64,000 nt of DNA from Chelatococcus reniformis. Lineage in GTDB: Bacteria; Pseudomonadota; Alphaproteobacteria; Rhizobiales; Beijerinckiaceae. This document shows positions 28,976-37,983 of the stretch, one piece after another (position 1 is the first letter of the stretch; every line of letters begins with the position of its first letter). A model generated the notes under the pieces. It worked only from the letters and a program-made list of their open reading frames with translations, searched no databases and was not told the DNA's origin. The stretch is from contig NZ_BMGG01000001.1 of NCBI RefSeq assembly GCF_014640075.1, forward strand, positions 248,001 to 312,000, in the 5' to 3' direction. A program made the translations under genes and the position numbers.

Positions 28976-30016
28976 ATGCAACACGGCGACATCTCTTCCA
29001 GCAAAGACTCCGTCGGCGTTGCCGTCGTCAACTACAAGATGCCGCGGCTCCATACACGCGCGGAAGTTCTGGCCAACGCCAAGAAGATCGCCGAGATGAT
29101 GATCGGCATGAAGCGCGGCTTGCCGGGCATGGACCTCGTCATCTTCCCGGAATACTCGACACACGGGATCATGTACGATCCGGGCGAGATGTACGAGACC
29201 GCATCGCAAATCCCCGGTGACGAGTCCGAGATCTTTGCCGAGGCCTGCCGCACCGCCAAGTGCTGGGGTGTCTTTTCCCTCACCGGCGAGCGCCATGAGG
29301 AACATCCCAACAAGGCGCCCTACAACACGCTGATCCTGATGAACGACAAGGGGGAGATCGTTCAGAAGTATCGCAAGATCATGCCGTGGGTGCCGATCGA
29401 GGGCTGGTATCCCGGCGACTGCACCTATGTCTCGGAAGGCCCCAAGGGGCTCAAGATCAGCCTGATCATCTGCGACGATGGCAACTATCCCGAGATCTGG
29501 CGCGACTGCGCCATGCGGGGCGCCGAGCTGGTGGTGCGCTGCCAGGGCTACATGTACCCGGCTAAGGAACAGCAGATCGTCATGGCCAAGGCGATGGCCT
29601 GGGCCAACAATGTCTACGTCGCGGTGGCCAACGCCGCCGGCTTCGACGGCGTCTACACCTACTTCGGCCATTCCGCCATCGTCGGCTTCGACGGCCGCAC
29701 GCTCGGCGAATGCGGCACCGAGGAGATGGGCATCCAGTACGCCCAACTGTCGGTGCCGCTGATCCGCGAGGCGCGGGTCAAGGGCCAGGCGCAGAACCAC
29801 CTCTACAAGCTGCTGCACCGCGGCTACACAGGCATGATCAACTCGGGTGAGGATCCGCGCGGCACCTGCGCGCTGCCCTTCGAATTTTACAAGAAATGGG
29901 CGAACGACCCGGAAGGCACCCGCGACATGGTGGAGGCGCTGACGCGCCAGGCTCCCGGCGTCGAGGACAACCCGATCGAAGGCATCCCACTCAAGGTCGC
30001 CGGCGGACACCGCTAG
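28976..30016 (+). CDS. amiE: Aliphatic amidase
   Basis: A 346-residue nitrilase-superfamily amidase, exactly the length of Pseudomonas AmiE. It hydrolyses short aliphatic amides to carboxylate and ammonia in the cytoplasm. The catalytic triad falls at the family positions: E59 in VIFPEYST, K134 in QKYRKIMPW and C166 in LIICDDGN. The ATG at 28976 has AAGGA upstream and restores this numbering. It sits downstream of an attenuator and of amiC-amiR. The permease that follows replaces the amiB/amiS of Pseudomonas, suggesting that a different amide or uptake route is used. Confidence 0.95.
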   Translation: MQHGDISSSKDSVGVAVVNYKMPRLHTRAEVLANAKKIAEMMIGMKRGLPGMDLVIFPEYSTHGIMYDPGEMYETASQIPGDESEIFAEACRTAKCWGVFSLTGERHEEHPNKAPYNTLILMNDKGEIVQKYRKIMPWVPIEGWYPGDCTYVSEGPKGLKISLIICDDGNYPEIWRDCAMRGAELVVRCQGYMYPAKEQQIVMAKAMAWANNVYVAVANAAGFDGVYTYFGHSAIVGFDGRTLGECGTEEMGIQYAQLSVPLIREARVKGQAQNHLYKLLHRGYTGMINSGEDPRGTCALPFEFYKKWANDPEGTRDMVEALTRQAPGVEDNPIEGIPLKVAGGHR

Positions 30017-30030
30017 CCGGTCGCCCCGAT

Positions 30031-30056
30031 CATGGCCGGGATCGGCCCCGGCCATG
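30031..30056. repeat. Perfect hairpin between amiE and the permease
   Basis: CATGGCCGGG (30031-30040) and CCCGGCCATG (30047-30056) form a 10-bp stem with a 6-base loop. It resembles the short palindromic repeats elsewhere in the window (core CGGG...CCCG) and has no T-run, so it may stabilise the upstream mRNA and need not end transcription. Confidence 0.5.
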
Positions 30057-30190
30057 ACGAAACGGGCCGTGAGCAAGGCAAGGCGGCCGCTGGCGAGTAT
30101 CGGTCGCCCGAAGGGCCGCCCGGTGCCAGCTCATCGTGATGGAGCGTGCAGGGATCTCGGCGACAACACGGCAGACGCGAGGGGCAGCAG

Positions 30191-31504
30191 ATGAGCCAAG
30201 CAACGGCACAGACCGCGACGGACGAAATCGATCACGTCCTGGGTGATGAATACGAACATAATCCGGTGCCGGCCGCGGCGCGCCACGGCCTGTTCTCGAT
30301 GATCCTGGTCTGGGCCGGCTTTCCCATGATCATCACCGGCGCCATGACCGGATCGCTGCTCGTGCTCGGCATGGGCTTCTCGCGTGCCCTGGTGGCGATG
30401 GTGGTCGGCAATCTGATCATGCTGGCCTATGTGGCAGCGCTCGGTCATCTCGGCATGCGCTCCGGCTCCAACTTCGCGCTCATCGCCAACAAGGTGTTCG
30501 GCCAGAAGGGCTACATGTTGGCCTCGGGGCTGCTGTCGACCCTGCTGCTCGGCTGGTACGCGGTGCAGACCGGCATCACCGGCGCGCTGATCAGCGGCAC
30601 CTACGGCCTCAACTACGTCGCCATGACCGTCGTGGCGGGCCTCCTCTACATCGCCATTACCTTCGTCGGCGTGAAGGGGCTGCACTACATCGGCCTGGTC
30701 TCGGTGCCGCTGTTCGTCATCCTCGGCGTCTTCGTCGCCGGGCACGCCGCCGCGACCGCGGGTTGGAGTGCGATCATGAGCTATGCCGGCAACAACGGCG
30801 TCGCCACCATGTCCATGGGGGTCGGCCTCACCGTGGTGATCGCCCTGTTCATCGATGCCGGCACCGTCACCGCCGACTTCAACCGGTGGGCCAAGAACGG
30901 CACCCACTCGTTGATCGCCACATTCTCCGCCTTCCCCGTGGCCAACCTGGTCGCCATGCTGGTCGGCGGCATCATGACAGCGGCCCTCGCCGTGCCGAAC
31001 GCCAATCCGTTCGGCGCCGACAACATGTTCGGCTACATGAACTCGCTGCACGTCGGCTGGCTCAGCGTGCTCGCCTTCCTGTTCCTCTACATCAACCTCG
31101 GCTCGGTCTGCTCGCACTGCCTGTACAACGCGGCCACCGGCTGGTCGCGCATCCTCGGCACCCACATGCGCGTCATGGCGGTGGTGCTGGGCGCCATCGG
31201 CATCGCCGTCGCCGCCGGCAACATCTGGGCCTTCTTCATCCAGTGGCTGTCGCTCCTCGGCATTCTCGTGCCGCCCATCGGCGTCATCATGCTGCTCGAC
31301 CGCTACGTGATCCGGCCGCAGGCCGAGGCGACCAGCGACTGGCGCCCGACCGCTTTTGGCGCCTGGGCCATCGGCTCGCTGGCGGCCTTCGTCGTCGAAT
31401 TCTACGCGCCACAGCTGTCGACGGCCCTCTCGTCCGGGATCGTCGCGGGCGCCGCCTATTGGGGCCTCTCCTACGCGATAGCCCCGAAGCCGCAGGCCGC
31501 CTGA
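30191..31504 (+). CDS. NCS1-family nucleobase/amide:cation symporter (CodB-like)
   Basis: A 437-residue inner-membrane transporter with about twelve hydrophobic segments, similar to cytosine permease CodB and related NCS1 carriers. Recognisable parts are HGLFSMILVWAGFPMIITGA in TM1 and DAGTVTADFNRWAKNGTHSL near TM6-7, a CodB-like signature. ATG 30191 follows GGGGCAGCAG. It stands where Pseudomonas ami operons carry the AmiS/UreI channel, so it probably imports the amide, urea derivative or nucleobase that feeds the amidase and urease. The substrate is inference. Confidence 0.83.
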   Translation: MSQATAQTATDEIDHVLGDEYEHNPVPAAARHGLFSMILVWAGFPMIITGAMTGSLLVLGMGFSRALVAMVVGNLIMLAYVAALGHLGMRSGSNFALIANKVFGQKGYMLASGLLSTLLLGWYAVQTGITGALISGTYGLNYVAMTVVAGLLYIAITFVGVKGLHYIGLVSVPLFVILGVFVAGHAAATAGWSAIMSYAGNNGVATMSMGVGLTVVIALFIDAGTVTADFNRWAKNGTHSLIATFSAFPVANLVAMLVGGIMTAALAVPNANPFGADNMFGYMNSLHVGWLSVLAFLFLYINLGSVCSHCLYNAATGWSRILGTHMRVMAVVLGAIGIAVAAGNIWAFFIQWLSLLGILVPPIGVIMLLDRYVIRPQAEATSDWRPTAFGAWAIGSLAAFVVEFYAPQLSTALSSGIVAGAAYWGLSYAIAPKPQAA

Positions 31505-31593
31505 CGGGCCCGGGACCGACGGCGGCGCGGAGCCCCGACGGGCGGGGGCGCCGCACAACGCAGCTGGCCGAGCCGGCGTTCACGGAGGGGATC

Positions 31594-32613
31594 ATGGCGG
31601 TTGACTACGCGACCTTCGAGCTGGGCGACTTCACGCTCCAACGCGGCGCCACGCTGAGGGGCGCCAAGCTCGCCTACAAGACCTTCGGCGAGCTCAACGC
31701 CGCCAAGGACAACGTCATCGTCTATCCGACCTGGTATTCCGGTCAGCATTACGACAACGAGTGGCTGATCGGCGAAGGCATGGCCCTCGATCCGGCCAAA
31801 TACTTCATCATCATTCCGAACATGCTCGGCAACGGCCTGTCGTCATCGCCCAGCAACACGCCGGAGCCCTACAACGCCAGCCGCTTTCCCAAGGTGACGG
31901 CGTACGACAACGTCCGCGCCCAGCACAAGCTGGTGACGGAGCTGTTCGGCATCTCCCATATCCGCCTCGTCGTCGGTTGGTCCATGGGCGCGCTGCAGAC
32001 GTTCCACTGGGGCGCCATGTACCCGGATATGATGGACCTGCTGGCGCCGTTCTGCGGCTCGGCCAAGTGCTCGCGCCACAACTTCGTCTTCCTGGAAGGG
32101 GTGAAGGCGGCGCTGACGGCGGACGCTGCGTTCCTGGACGGCTGGTACACGGACAAGCCGGCAAAGGGCCTGCGCGCCGCCGCCCGCGTCTACGCCGGCT
32201 GGGGCTTCTCCCAGGCGTTCTACCGCGCAGAGCTCGACCTTACGGCCATGGGCTATTCCTCGCTGGAGGACTTTCTGGTGGGCTTTTGGGAAGGTTTCTT
32301 CCTGCCCAAGGACGCCAACAACCTGCTCACCATGCTGTGGACCTGGCAGAACGGCGATATCAGCGACAACGACCTCTACAAGGGCGACTTCCAGGCGGCG
32401 CTGGCGGCGATCAAGGCCAGGACCTTCGTGATGCCGGGCCAGACCGACCTCTACTTCCCGCCAGAGGACAGCGCCAGCGAGGTGGCCGGGATGCCGAACG
32501 CGGAGCTGATCCCCGTGCCGTCGATCTGGGGCCACTTCGCCGGCGGCCCCGGCACCAATCCCGAGGACGTGCGCTTCCTCGACCGCAAGCTCAGGGAGCT
32601 CCTGGCGTCATGA
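31594..32613 (+). CDS. MetX-like alpha/beta hydrolase
   Basis: A 339-residue alpha/beta-hydrolase of the homoserine O-acetyltransferase (MetX/E22) superfamily. The nucleophile elbow is VVGWSMGALQ; IWGHFAGGPG carries the catalytic-type His and PGQTDLYFPPED the Asp. It lacks flanking methionine genes and is shorter than typical MetX, so hydrolysis of an ester or amide is more likely than acetyl transfer. It lies between an NCS1 permease and ureE and overlaps ureE by four bases (ATGA), so it belongs to the amidase-urease block. The ATG is preceded by GGAGGGG. Confidence 0.75.
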   Translation: MAVDYATFELGDFTLQRGATLRGAKLAYKTFGELNAAKDNVIVYPTWYSGQHYDNEWLIGEGMALDPAKYFIIIPNMLGNGLSSSPSNTPEPYNASRFPKVTAYDNVRAQHKLVTELFGISHIRLVVGWSMGALQTFHWGAMYPDMMDLLAPFCGSAKCSRHNFVFLEGVKAALTADAAFLDGWYTDKPAKGLRAAARVYAGWGFSQAFYRAELDLTAMGYSSLEDFLVGFWEGFFLPKDANNLLTMLWTWQNGDISDNDLYKGDFQAALAAIKARTFVMPGQTDLYFPPEDSASEVAGMPNAELIPVPSIWGHFAGGPGTNPEDVRFLDRKLRELLAS

Positions 32614-33143
32614 CGGGGCACCTGCATCACCACCATCACCACGCCGAGCATGCCCATTCCCATGATGGGGGCGCCGGGCATGCGATCACGGTGACGACCA
32701 TCATCGGCTCGCGCATCGATCCGATGCTGTCGCGCTGGCTGCACGACATCCAACATCACGGCCAGGTGGAGACCATCAGCCTGGAGACGCGCGACATGGC
32801 CCGGCGGCGCCTGCGCGCCATCACCGACCACGGCACCGAGTGCATGATCGCGCTGCCGCGGACGGAGTGCCTCTATGATGGCGCCGTGCTGCTGATGGAG
32901 GACCGGCGCGCCATCGTCGTGCGCGTGTCGCAGGAGAACTGGCTGCGGCTGCGGCCGGTCACGGCGGCCGATGCGCTGTCGCTCGGCTACGCCGCCGGCA
33001 ACCTGCACTGGCGGGTGCGCTTCACGGGCGGCGATCTGGAGATCGCGCTGGAGGAACCGGCCGACACCTACCTCGCCCGCATCGCCGACCTGATCGAGCG
33101 CGGCCGCGTCGTCGTGGTCACCCCCAAAGCCCGGGCGGCCTGA
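32610..33143 (+). CDS. ureE: Urease accessory protein UreE with N-terminal His-rich tail
   Basis: A 177-residue nickel-binding metallochaperone. The conserved metal-site region reads LGYAAGNLHWRVRF, preceded by a peptide-binding-type beta domain (SLETRDMARRRLRAITDHG). The unusual part is the N-terminus: within the first 25 residues there are about a dozen His (HLHHHHHHAEHAHSHDGG). Classical UreE carries its His-rich segment at the C-terminus, which here ends plainly (TPKARAA). The tail would store or load nickel. The start overlaps the hydrolase stop. Confidence 0.88.
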   Translation: MTGHLHHHHHHAEHAHSHDGGAGHAITVTTIIGSRIDPMLSRWLHDIQHHGQVETISLETRDMARRRLRAITDHGTECMIALPRTECLYDGAVLLMEDRRAIVVRVSQENWLRLRPVTAADALSLGYAAGNLHWRVRFTGGDLEIALEEPADTYLARIADLIERGRVVVVTPKARAA

Positions 33144-33157
33144 GAGGAGACCGATCC

Positions 33158-33841
33158 ATCGATCCCGTCCTCACCCTGCTCACCGCTCTGCGCCATGGCG
33201 ATTCCGCCTTTCCCAGCGGCAGCTTCGCCTTCTCGCAAGGACTTGAAGGGCTGGCGGCGCTGGCCGGCGGCAAGCCGGACGAAGCCGCGGTCGCCGCCTT
33301 CATCCGCGAGCAGATCCGCCATCGCTGGGCGAGCGCCGATCGGGTCGCCCTGGCCCTCGCCCACCGGGGCGGCGCAGACATCGGCGCCGTGGCGGACGCC
33401 GACCGCGACCTCGATCGCTCGACCGTCTGCGCCACGCTGCGCGAAGGGGCGACGCGCAACGGCCGGGCGCTGCTCGCCACCCACCGGCGGCTGGGCACGC
33501 CCGGCGCCGACGTCTACGCGGCGGCGGTGGCCGCCGGCGAGACGCCGGGCACGCTCGCGTGCGTGCAAGGCTTCTGCTGGCGCGCCATCGGGCTCGAGGA
33601 GGCGACGGCGGTCGCTCTCTCCGGCTACGGGCTCACCGCCGCCGGCCTGGCGGCAAGCGTGCGCCTGGGCTTCGTCGGCGCCTTGCGCGCCCAGGTTCTC
33701 ACCGGCCCGCTCCTGGCCGAGGTGGCGAGTGTGTGCGCCGCGCCGGTCGCCGCCGGCGCCGAGATCGCGGGGTTCACCCCCTTCGCCGACATCGCCGCCA
33801 TGCGGCAGGCGACCCTGCCGCTGCGCCTCTTCTCCAACTGA
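33158..33841 (+). CDS. ureF: Urease accessory protein UreF, apparent AUC start
   Basis: The UreF frame encodes a normal protein of about 227 residues (family cores [19 protein letters not shown] near the N-terminus and [19 protein letters not shown] after it). UreF binds UreD and UreG to load nickel into urease. No ATG, GTG or TTG exists in this frame until a GTG at 33389, which would remove a third of the protein. The codon at the expected place is ATC (33158), 8 bases after AGGAG (33145-33149). A CTG at 33140 overlaps the ureE stop but has no binding site. The start is therefore either non-canonical or affected by a base error. Confidence 0.75.
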   Translation: MDPVLTLLTALRHGDSAFPSGSFAFSQGLEGLAALAGGKPDEAAVAAFIREQIRHRWASADRVALALAHRGGADIGAVADADRDLDRSTVCATLREGATRNGRALLATHRRLGTPGADVYAAAVAAGETPGTLACVQGFCWRAIGLEEATAVALSGYGLTAAGLAASVRLGFVGALRAQVLTGPLLAEVASVCAAPVAAGAEIAGFTPFADIAAMRQATLPLRLFSN

Positions 33842-33851
33842 CGGGACGGCC

Positions 33852-34547
33852 ATGCTGCTGACGCCCACCGAATACGAACGGCTGACGATCTTCACCGCCG
33901 CCGAGCTCGCCCGCAAACGGCGCGCCCGCGGCCTCAAGCTCAACGCGCCCGAGGCCATCGCCCTCATCTGCGACGAGATCCTGGAGGGCGCGCGCGACGG
34001 CCGCTCGGTGGCGGAGATGATGTCGTACGGCGCCTCCATCCTCACGACCGACGACGTCATGCCGGGTGTCGCCGCGATGACGCCCATGCTGCAGGTGGAG
34101 GCGACCTTTCCCGACGGCACCAAGCTGGTCACCGTGCACGAGCCGATCCGGCCCGGCCACGAGGCCGCCGATGCCGGGCCGACGCCCGGCGAGATCATCC
34201 CGGCCGACGGCGACATCGAGCTCAACGCCGGTCGCCGGCCGGCCGCGGCGATCGTGATCAACACGGGAGACCGGCCGGTGCAGGTCGGCAGCCACTTCCA
34301 TTTTTTCGAGGCCAACAAAGCGCTGGATTTCGACCGCGCCACCGCCTTCGGCATGCGCCTCGACATCCCGGCGGGCACCGCGGTGCGCTTCGAGCCCGGG
34401 CAGTCGAAGGAGGTCAAGCTGGTGGCCTTCGGCGGCCGCCGGGAGGTGAGCGGCCTCAACGCCCTGACCGAGGGCACGACGGCCGGCGATGCGGCGGCCC
34501 AGGGGGCGCTCGCCCGGGCGCGCGCCGCCGGCTTCAAGGGCGCGTGA
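33852..34547 (+). CDS. ureAB: Urease gamma/beta fusion subunit (UreAB)
   Basis: A 231-residue fusion. Residues 1-100 are the gamma subunit ([37 protein letters not shown]); residues about 110-210 are the beta subunit ([51 protein letters not shown]). Many Proteobacteria keep ureA and ureB separate; the fused form occurs in Helicobacter, some actinobacteria and a subset of alphaproteobacterial clusters. It forms the structural shell of urease with UreC. The gene lies 10 bp after ureF and 31 bp before ureC. Confidence 0.92.
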   Translation: MLLTPTEYERLTIFTAAELARKRRARGLKLNAPEAIALICDEILEGARDGRSVAEMMSYGASILTTDDVMPGVAAMTPMLQVEATFPDGTKLVTVHEPIRPGHEAADAGPTPGEIIPADGDIELNAGRRPAAAIVINTGDRPVQVGSHFHFFEANKALDFDRATAFGMRLDIPAGTAVRFEPGQSKEVKLVAFGGRREVSGLNALTEGTTAGDAAAQGALARARAAGFKGA

Positions 34548-34578
34548 CGATGGCGCCGCGTTCCCAGACGGAGACCCC

Positions 34579-36288
34579 ATGACGCGCATCAGCCGCCGCG
34601 ACTACGCCGCCATGTACGGGCCCACCACCGGCGACGGGGTGCGGCTGGGCGACACCTCGCTCATCGCCGTGGTGGAGAAGGACCACGCGGTCTACGGCGA
34701 CGAATGCCTGCACGGCGGCGGCAAGACGCTGCGCGACGGCATCGGCATGGTCGCCGGCCTCACCAGTGCCGAGGGTGCGCTCGACCTTCTGCTGTGCAAC
34801 GTGCTGGTGATCGACCCGGTGCTCGGCATCGCCAAGGGCGACCTCGGCATCCGCGACGGCCGCATCGTCGGCTTCGGCAAGGCCGGCAACCCGGCCATCA
34901 TGGACGGCGTCGATCCGCGCCTGCTGGTCTCCGCCGCCACCACGGTGCGCGACTGCGAAGGCCTCATCGCCACCGCCGGCGCCATCGACGTGCACGTGCA
35001 CTTCGACAGCGCCCAGCTCTGCGAGCACGCCATCGCCGCCGGCATCACCACCATGATCGGCGGCTCCCTCGGCCCCATCACCGTGGGCATCGACAGCGGC
35101 GGCCCGTTCAACGTCGGCAAGATGCTGCAGGCCTCGGAGGCGTGGCCGATCAATTTCGGCTTCCTGGGCCGCGGCAATTCGCACAAGCCCGCCTCGCTGG
35201 TCGAGCAGATGCGCACCGGCTGCCTGGGCCTCAAGCTGCACGAGGACTGGGGCTCCATGCCGGCGGCCATCGACGCCTGCCTCAAGGTGGCCGACGAGCT
35301 CGATTTCCAGGTCCAGATCCACACCGACACGCTGAACGAATCGGGCTTCCTGGAGGACACGCTCGCGGCCATCGGCGGGCGCACCATCCACATGTACCAC
35401 ACGGAAGGCGCCGGCGGCGGCCACGCCCCCGACATCATCCGCGTCGCCGGCATCCCCCACTGCCTGCCCTCGTCGACCAATCCGACCAATCCCTACACGG
35501 TCAACACCTTCGACGAGCACCTCGACATGACGATGGTGTGCCACCACCTCAACCCGGCGATTCCCGAGGACGTCGCCTTCGCCGAGAGCCGCATCCGGCC
35601 GCAGACCATCGCGGCGGAAGACATCCTGCACGACATCGGTGCCATCTCGATGCTGGGGTCCGACAGCCAGGGCATGGGCCGCATCAACGAGGTCATCACC
35701 CGCACCTGGCAGCTCGCCTCCAAGATGAAGGACCAGCGCGGCCGCCTGCCCGAGGAGGCGACCTTCGGCGACAACGAGCGCATCAAGCGCTACGTCGCCA
35801 AATACACCATCAACGCCGCCAGGACCTTCGGCATCGACGCCCAGATCGGCTCGCTCGAGGACGGCAAGCTCGCCGACATCGTGATCTGGCGGCCGGCCTA
35901 TTTCGGCTCCAAGCCGGAGCTGGTGATCAAGGGCGGCTTCATCGCCTGGGGCGCCATGGGCGACAGCGCCGCCTCGTTGATGACCTGCGAGCCGCTGGCG
36001 CTGCGCCCGCAGTGGGGCGCTTTCGCCGGCGCCGCCAAGGCGCTCTCCGCCTGCTTCGTGCACCCCCTCGCCATCGAGGCGGGGCTGGCGCCGCGCCTCG
36101 GCCTCGGCAAGGCTCTGCTGCCGGCCGTGGGCACCCGGCGGCTCACCAAGGCCGACATGCTGCACAACGACGCCGTACCCCACATCGAGGTCAATCCCGC
36201 CACCTTCGACGTCTTCGTCGACGGCGTCCTCGCCACCTGCGAGCCGGCGACCCGGCTGCCGCTCGCCCAGCGCTACATGTTGCGATGA
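34579..36288 (+). CDS. ureC: Urease alpha (catalytic) subunit
   Basis: A 569-residue amidohydrolase, the normal UreC length, that hydrolyses urea to ammonia and carbamate at a di-nickel centre. Nickel ligands are visible: AIDVHVHFD (two His), the carbamylated Lys in [33 protein letters not shown] and the Asp in GSDSQGMGR. The flap Cys/His pair is [13 protein letters not shown]. The loop after [10 protein letters not shown] differs from enterobacterial UreC (it lacks the GTNATTCTPG-type sequence). The start has GGAG upstream. The stop overlaps ureG. Confidence 0.95.
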   Translation: MTRISRRDYAAMYGPTTGDGVRLGDTSLIAVVEKDHAVYGDECLHGGGKTLRDGIGMVAGLTSAEGALDLLLCNVLVIDPVLGIAKGDLGIRDGRIVGFGKAGNPAIMDGVDPRLLVSAATTVRDCEGLIATAGAIDVHVHFDSAQLCEHAIAAGITTMIGGSLGPITVGIDSGGPFNVGKMLQASEAWPINFGFLGRGNSHKPASLVEQMRTGCLGLKLHEDWGSMPAAIDACLKVADELDFQVQIHTDTLNESGFLEDTLAAIGGRTIHMYHTEGAGGGHAPDIIRVAGIPHCLPSSTNPTNPYTVNTFDEHLDMTMVCHHLNPAIPEDVAFAESRIRPQTIAAEDILHDIGAISMLGSDSQGMGRINEVITRTWQLASKMKDQRGRLPEEATFGDNERIKRYVAKYTINAARTFGIDAQIGSLEDGKLADIVIWRPAYFGSKPELVIKGGFIAWGAMGDSAASLMTCEPLALRPQWGAFAGAAKALSACFVHPLAIEAGLAPRLGLGKALLPAVGTRRLTKADMLHNDAVPHIEVNPATFDVFVDGVLATCEPATRLPLAQRYMLR

Positions 36289-36950
36289 TGCTCGACCGCC
36301 TGTTCGCCCCCACACCGGACGGCCAGTCGCGCCCGGCGCTGCACGGCGCCGCCCGCATCGGCATCGGCGGCCCGGTCGGCTCCGGCAAGACCGCCCTGAT
36401 CGAGCAGCTGCTGCCGATGCTTCAGGCCCGCGGCATTTCGGTTGCCGTCATTACCAACGACCTCGTCACCGCCGAGGATGCCGAGCGCCTGCGCCGCAGC
36501 GGCATCATCGACCCGGCGCGCGTGCTCGCGGTGGAGGCCGGCGCCTGCCCGCACACGGTGATCCGTGAGGACCCGACGCTCAACCTCCTCGCCGCCGACG
36601 AGCTCGACGAGCGCTTCCCCGACGTCGAGCTGGTCATCATCGAATCGGGCGGCGACAATCTCGCCTCCACCTTCTCGCTCGATCTCGTCGACTGGTGGAT
36701 CTTCGTCATCGACGTGGCCGGCGGCGGCGACATCCCGCGCAAGCGCGGCCCGGGCGTGCTCCAGTGCGACCTGCTGGTGGTCAACAAGATCGACCTGGCG
36801 CCGCACGTCGGGGTCGACCTGGCGCAGATGCTGGCGGAGGCCGAGGCGGTGCGTGACGGCCGGCCGATCATCGGCACCAACTGCCGCAGCGGCTTCCACA
36901 TCGACGCGGTGGCGGAGGCGATCGCCCGTGCCGTGCTGGTGGAGCGGTGA
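36285..36950 (+). CDS. ureG: Urease accessory GTPase UreG
   Basis: A 221-residue SIMIBI-class GTPase that delivers nickel to urease. P-loop GGPVGSGKT, the metal-binding CPH motif in [20 protein letters not shown] and the base-recognition NKID are present. The family motif AGGDKIPRKGGPG is here [13 protein letters not shown], a small deviation. Two ATG codons (36285, 36288) are possible; the first overlaps the ureC stop by four bases. Its own stop overlaps the ureD start, so C, G and D are coupled. Confidence 0.93.
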   Translation: MMLDRLFAPTPDGQSRPALHGAARIGIGGPVGSGKTALIEQLLPMLQARGISVAVITNDLVTAEDAERLRRSGIIDPARVLAVEAGACPHTVIREDPTLNLLAADELDERFPDVELVIIESGGDNLASTFSLDLVDWWIFVIDVAGGGDIPRKRGPGVLQCDLLVVNKIDLAPHVGVDLAQMLAEAEAVRDGRPIIGTNCRSGFHIDAVAEAIARAVLVER

Positions 36951-37810
36951 ACGGGCCGGTGGATTCCGCGGCCTGGCGGCGGGGGCTCGCGCAGGCCGGC
37001 CGCCGCCGGCCGGAGCTCGACCTCCGCGCCGAACGGCGCGGCGCCCACACGGTGCTCACCGCGCAGTTCGTCACCTACCCCTTCCACCTCACCCGGCCGT
37101 TCCGGCTCGATCCGCTGCGGCCCGAGGTGGCGACGCTCTACATGCAATCGGCCTCCGGCGGTCTCTATGCCGACGAGGACCTCAACGCCGCCGTCGCCGT
37201 GGGGCCGGGCGCGGCGCTGCACCTGACCACGCAGGCCTCGACCATGGTGCTCGGCCCCGCCGGCAAGACGGCGCGCATGCGCGTGCGGCTGGCGGTGGGC
37301 GCCGGCGGCTTTCTCGCCTACGGGCCCGACCCCCTGATCCTCTTTCCGGGCTCGGCGCCCGACACCGAGCTCGCCGTCGACCTGGCCCCCGGCGCTGGCG
37401 CCGTGCTGAACGACGGCTTCCTGCTGCACGATCCCCAGGGGCTGGGCGCCGCTCCGCAATCGTTTCGCTCGGTCACCGAAGTCCGGATCGGCGGACGCCC
37501 CATCCTCGTCGACCGGCAACGGGTGGCGGGTGCCGATCTGGCGGCGCCCGGCGGGCCGCTCAACGGCTACCGCGTGGCCGGCAGCGCGCTGTTGCTGGGG
37601 CTGGGCGCAGCGTTGTCGCCCGAGGCGCTGGGCGAGCGCCTGGGCGCGAGCGGCGTCCTCGCCGGCGTGACCGCGCTGCCGGCCGGCTGCGGCCTGGGCG
37701 TGCGCGTCCTTGCCCACGATGGCGCCTCCTTCCAGACGGCGATGACGGCGGTGTTCGCGGCCGCCTTCACCGCCCGCTTCGGCGTCGAGCCGACACCGCG
37801 GCGCAAGTAG
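36947..37810 (+). CDS. ureD: Urease accessory protein UreD
   Basis: A 287-residue UreD/UreH protein, the scaffold that binds apo-urease with UreF and UreG. Family segments include [20 protein letters not shown]-like start material, [29 protein letters not shown] and [15 protein letters not shown]. The start is GTG overlapping the ureG stop (GTGA). It is the last gene of the block. In many clusters ureD is first, so its terminal position here is characteristic of the fused-UreAB type. Confidence 0.9.
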   Translation: MNGPVDSAAWRRGLAQAGRRRPELDLRAERRGAHTVLTAQFVTYPFHLTRPFRLDPLRPEVATLYMQSASGGLYADEDLNAAVAVGPGAALHLTTQASTMVLGPAGKTARMRVRLAVGAGGFLAYGPDPLILFPGSAPDTELAVDLAPGAGAVLNDGFLLHDPQGLGAAPQSFRSVTEVRIGGRPILVDRQRVAGADLAAPGGPLNGYRVAGSALLLGLGAALSPEALGERLGASGVLAGVTALPAGCGLGVRVLAHDGASFQTAMTAVFAAAFTARFGVEPTPRRK

Positions 37811-37865
37811 GAGGGGCTCCGGGCCCCAAAGGGGTATGCAGAGGTCAAGCCTACCGAGCGGACGG

Positions 37866-37943
37866 ATGGTCGGGTCAAGCCGACCATGACGGGGCTGGAC
37901 CGGAAGGGCTGTATTCTCAACGTTAGGGTCGGGCTTGACCCGA
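37866..37943. repeat. Two inverted copies of a short palindromic repeat
   Basis: ATGGTCGG-GTCAAG-CCGACCAT (37866-37887) and, inverted, TCGGG-CTTGA-CCCGA (37929-37943) lie between the convergent ends of ureD and the VWA gene. Both contain the core CGGG-TCAAG-CCCG found at other gene ends in the window. They may act as bidirectional terminators or mRNA-end stabilisers. Confidence 0.65.
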
Positions 37944-37983
37944 GCATCCATCTCATTGGAATCTCAGGCCCGTTGATGGCTCC

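Noticed and set aside
33140-33142. CTG 33140 as the ureF start
   Set aside because: It overlaps the ureE stop but precedes the AGGAG site instead of following it, so ATC 33158 is the better placed codon.
33389-33841. GTG 33389 as the ureF start
   Set aside because: It would cut away about a third of UreF, including the conserved [16 protein letters not shown] region, and has no ribosome-binding site.
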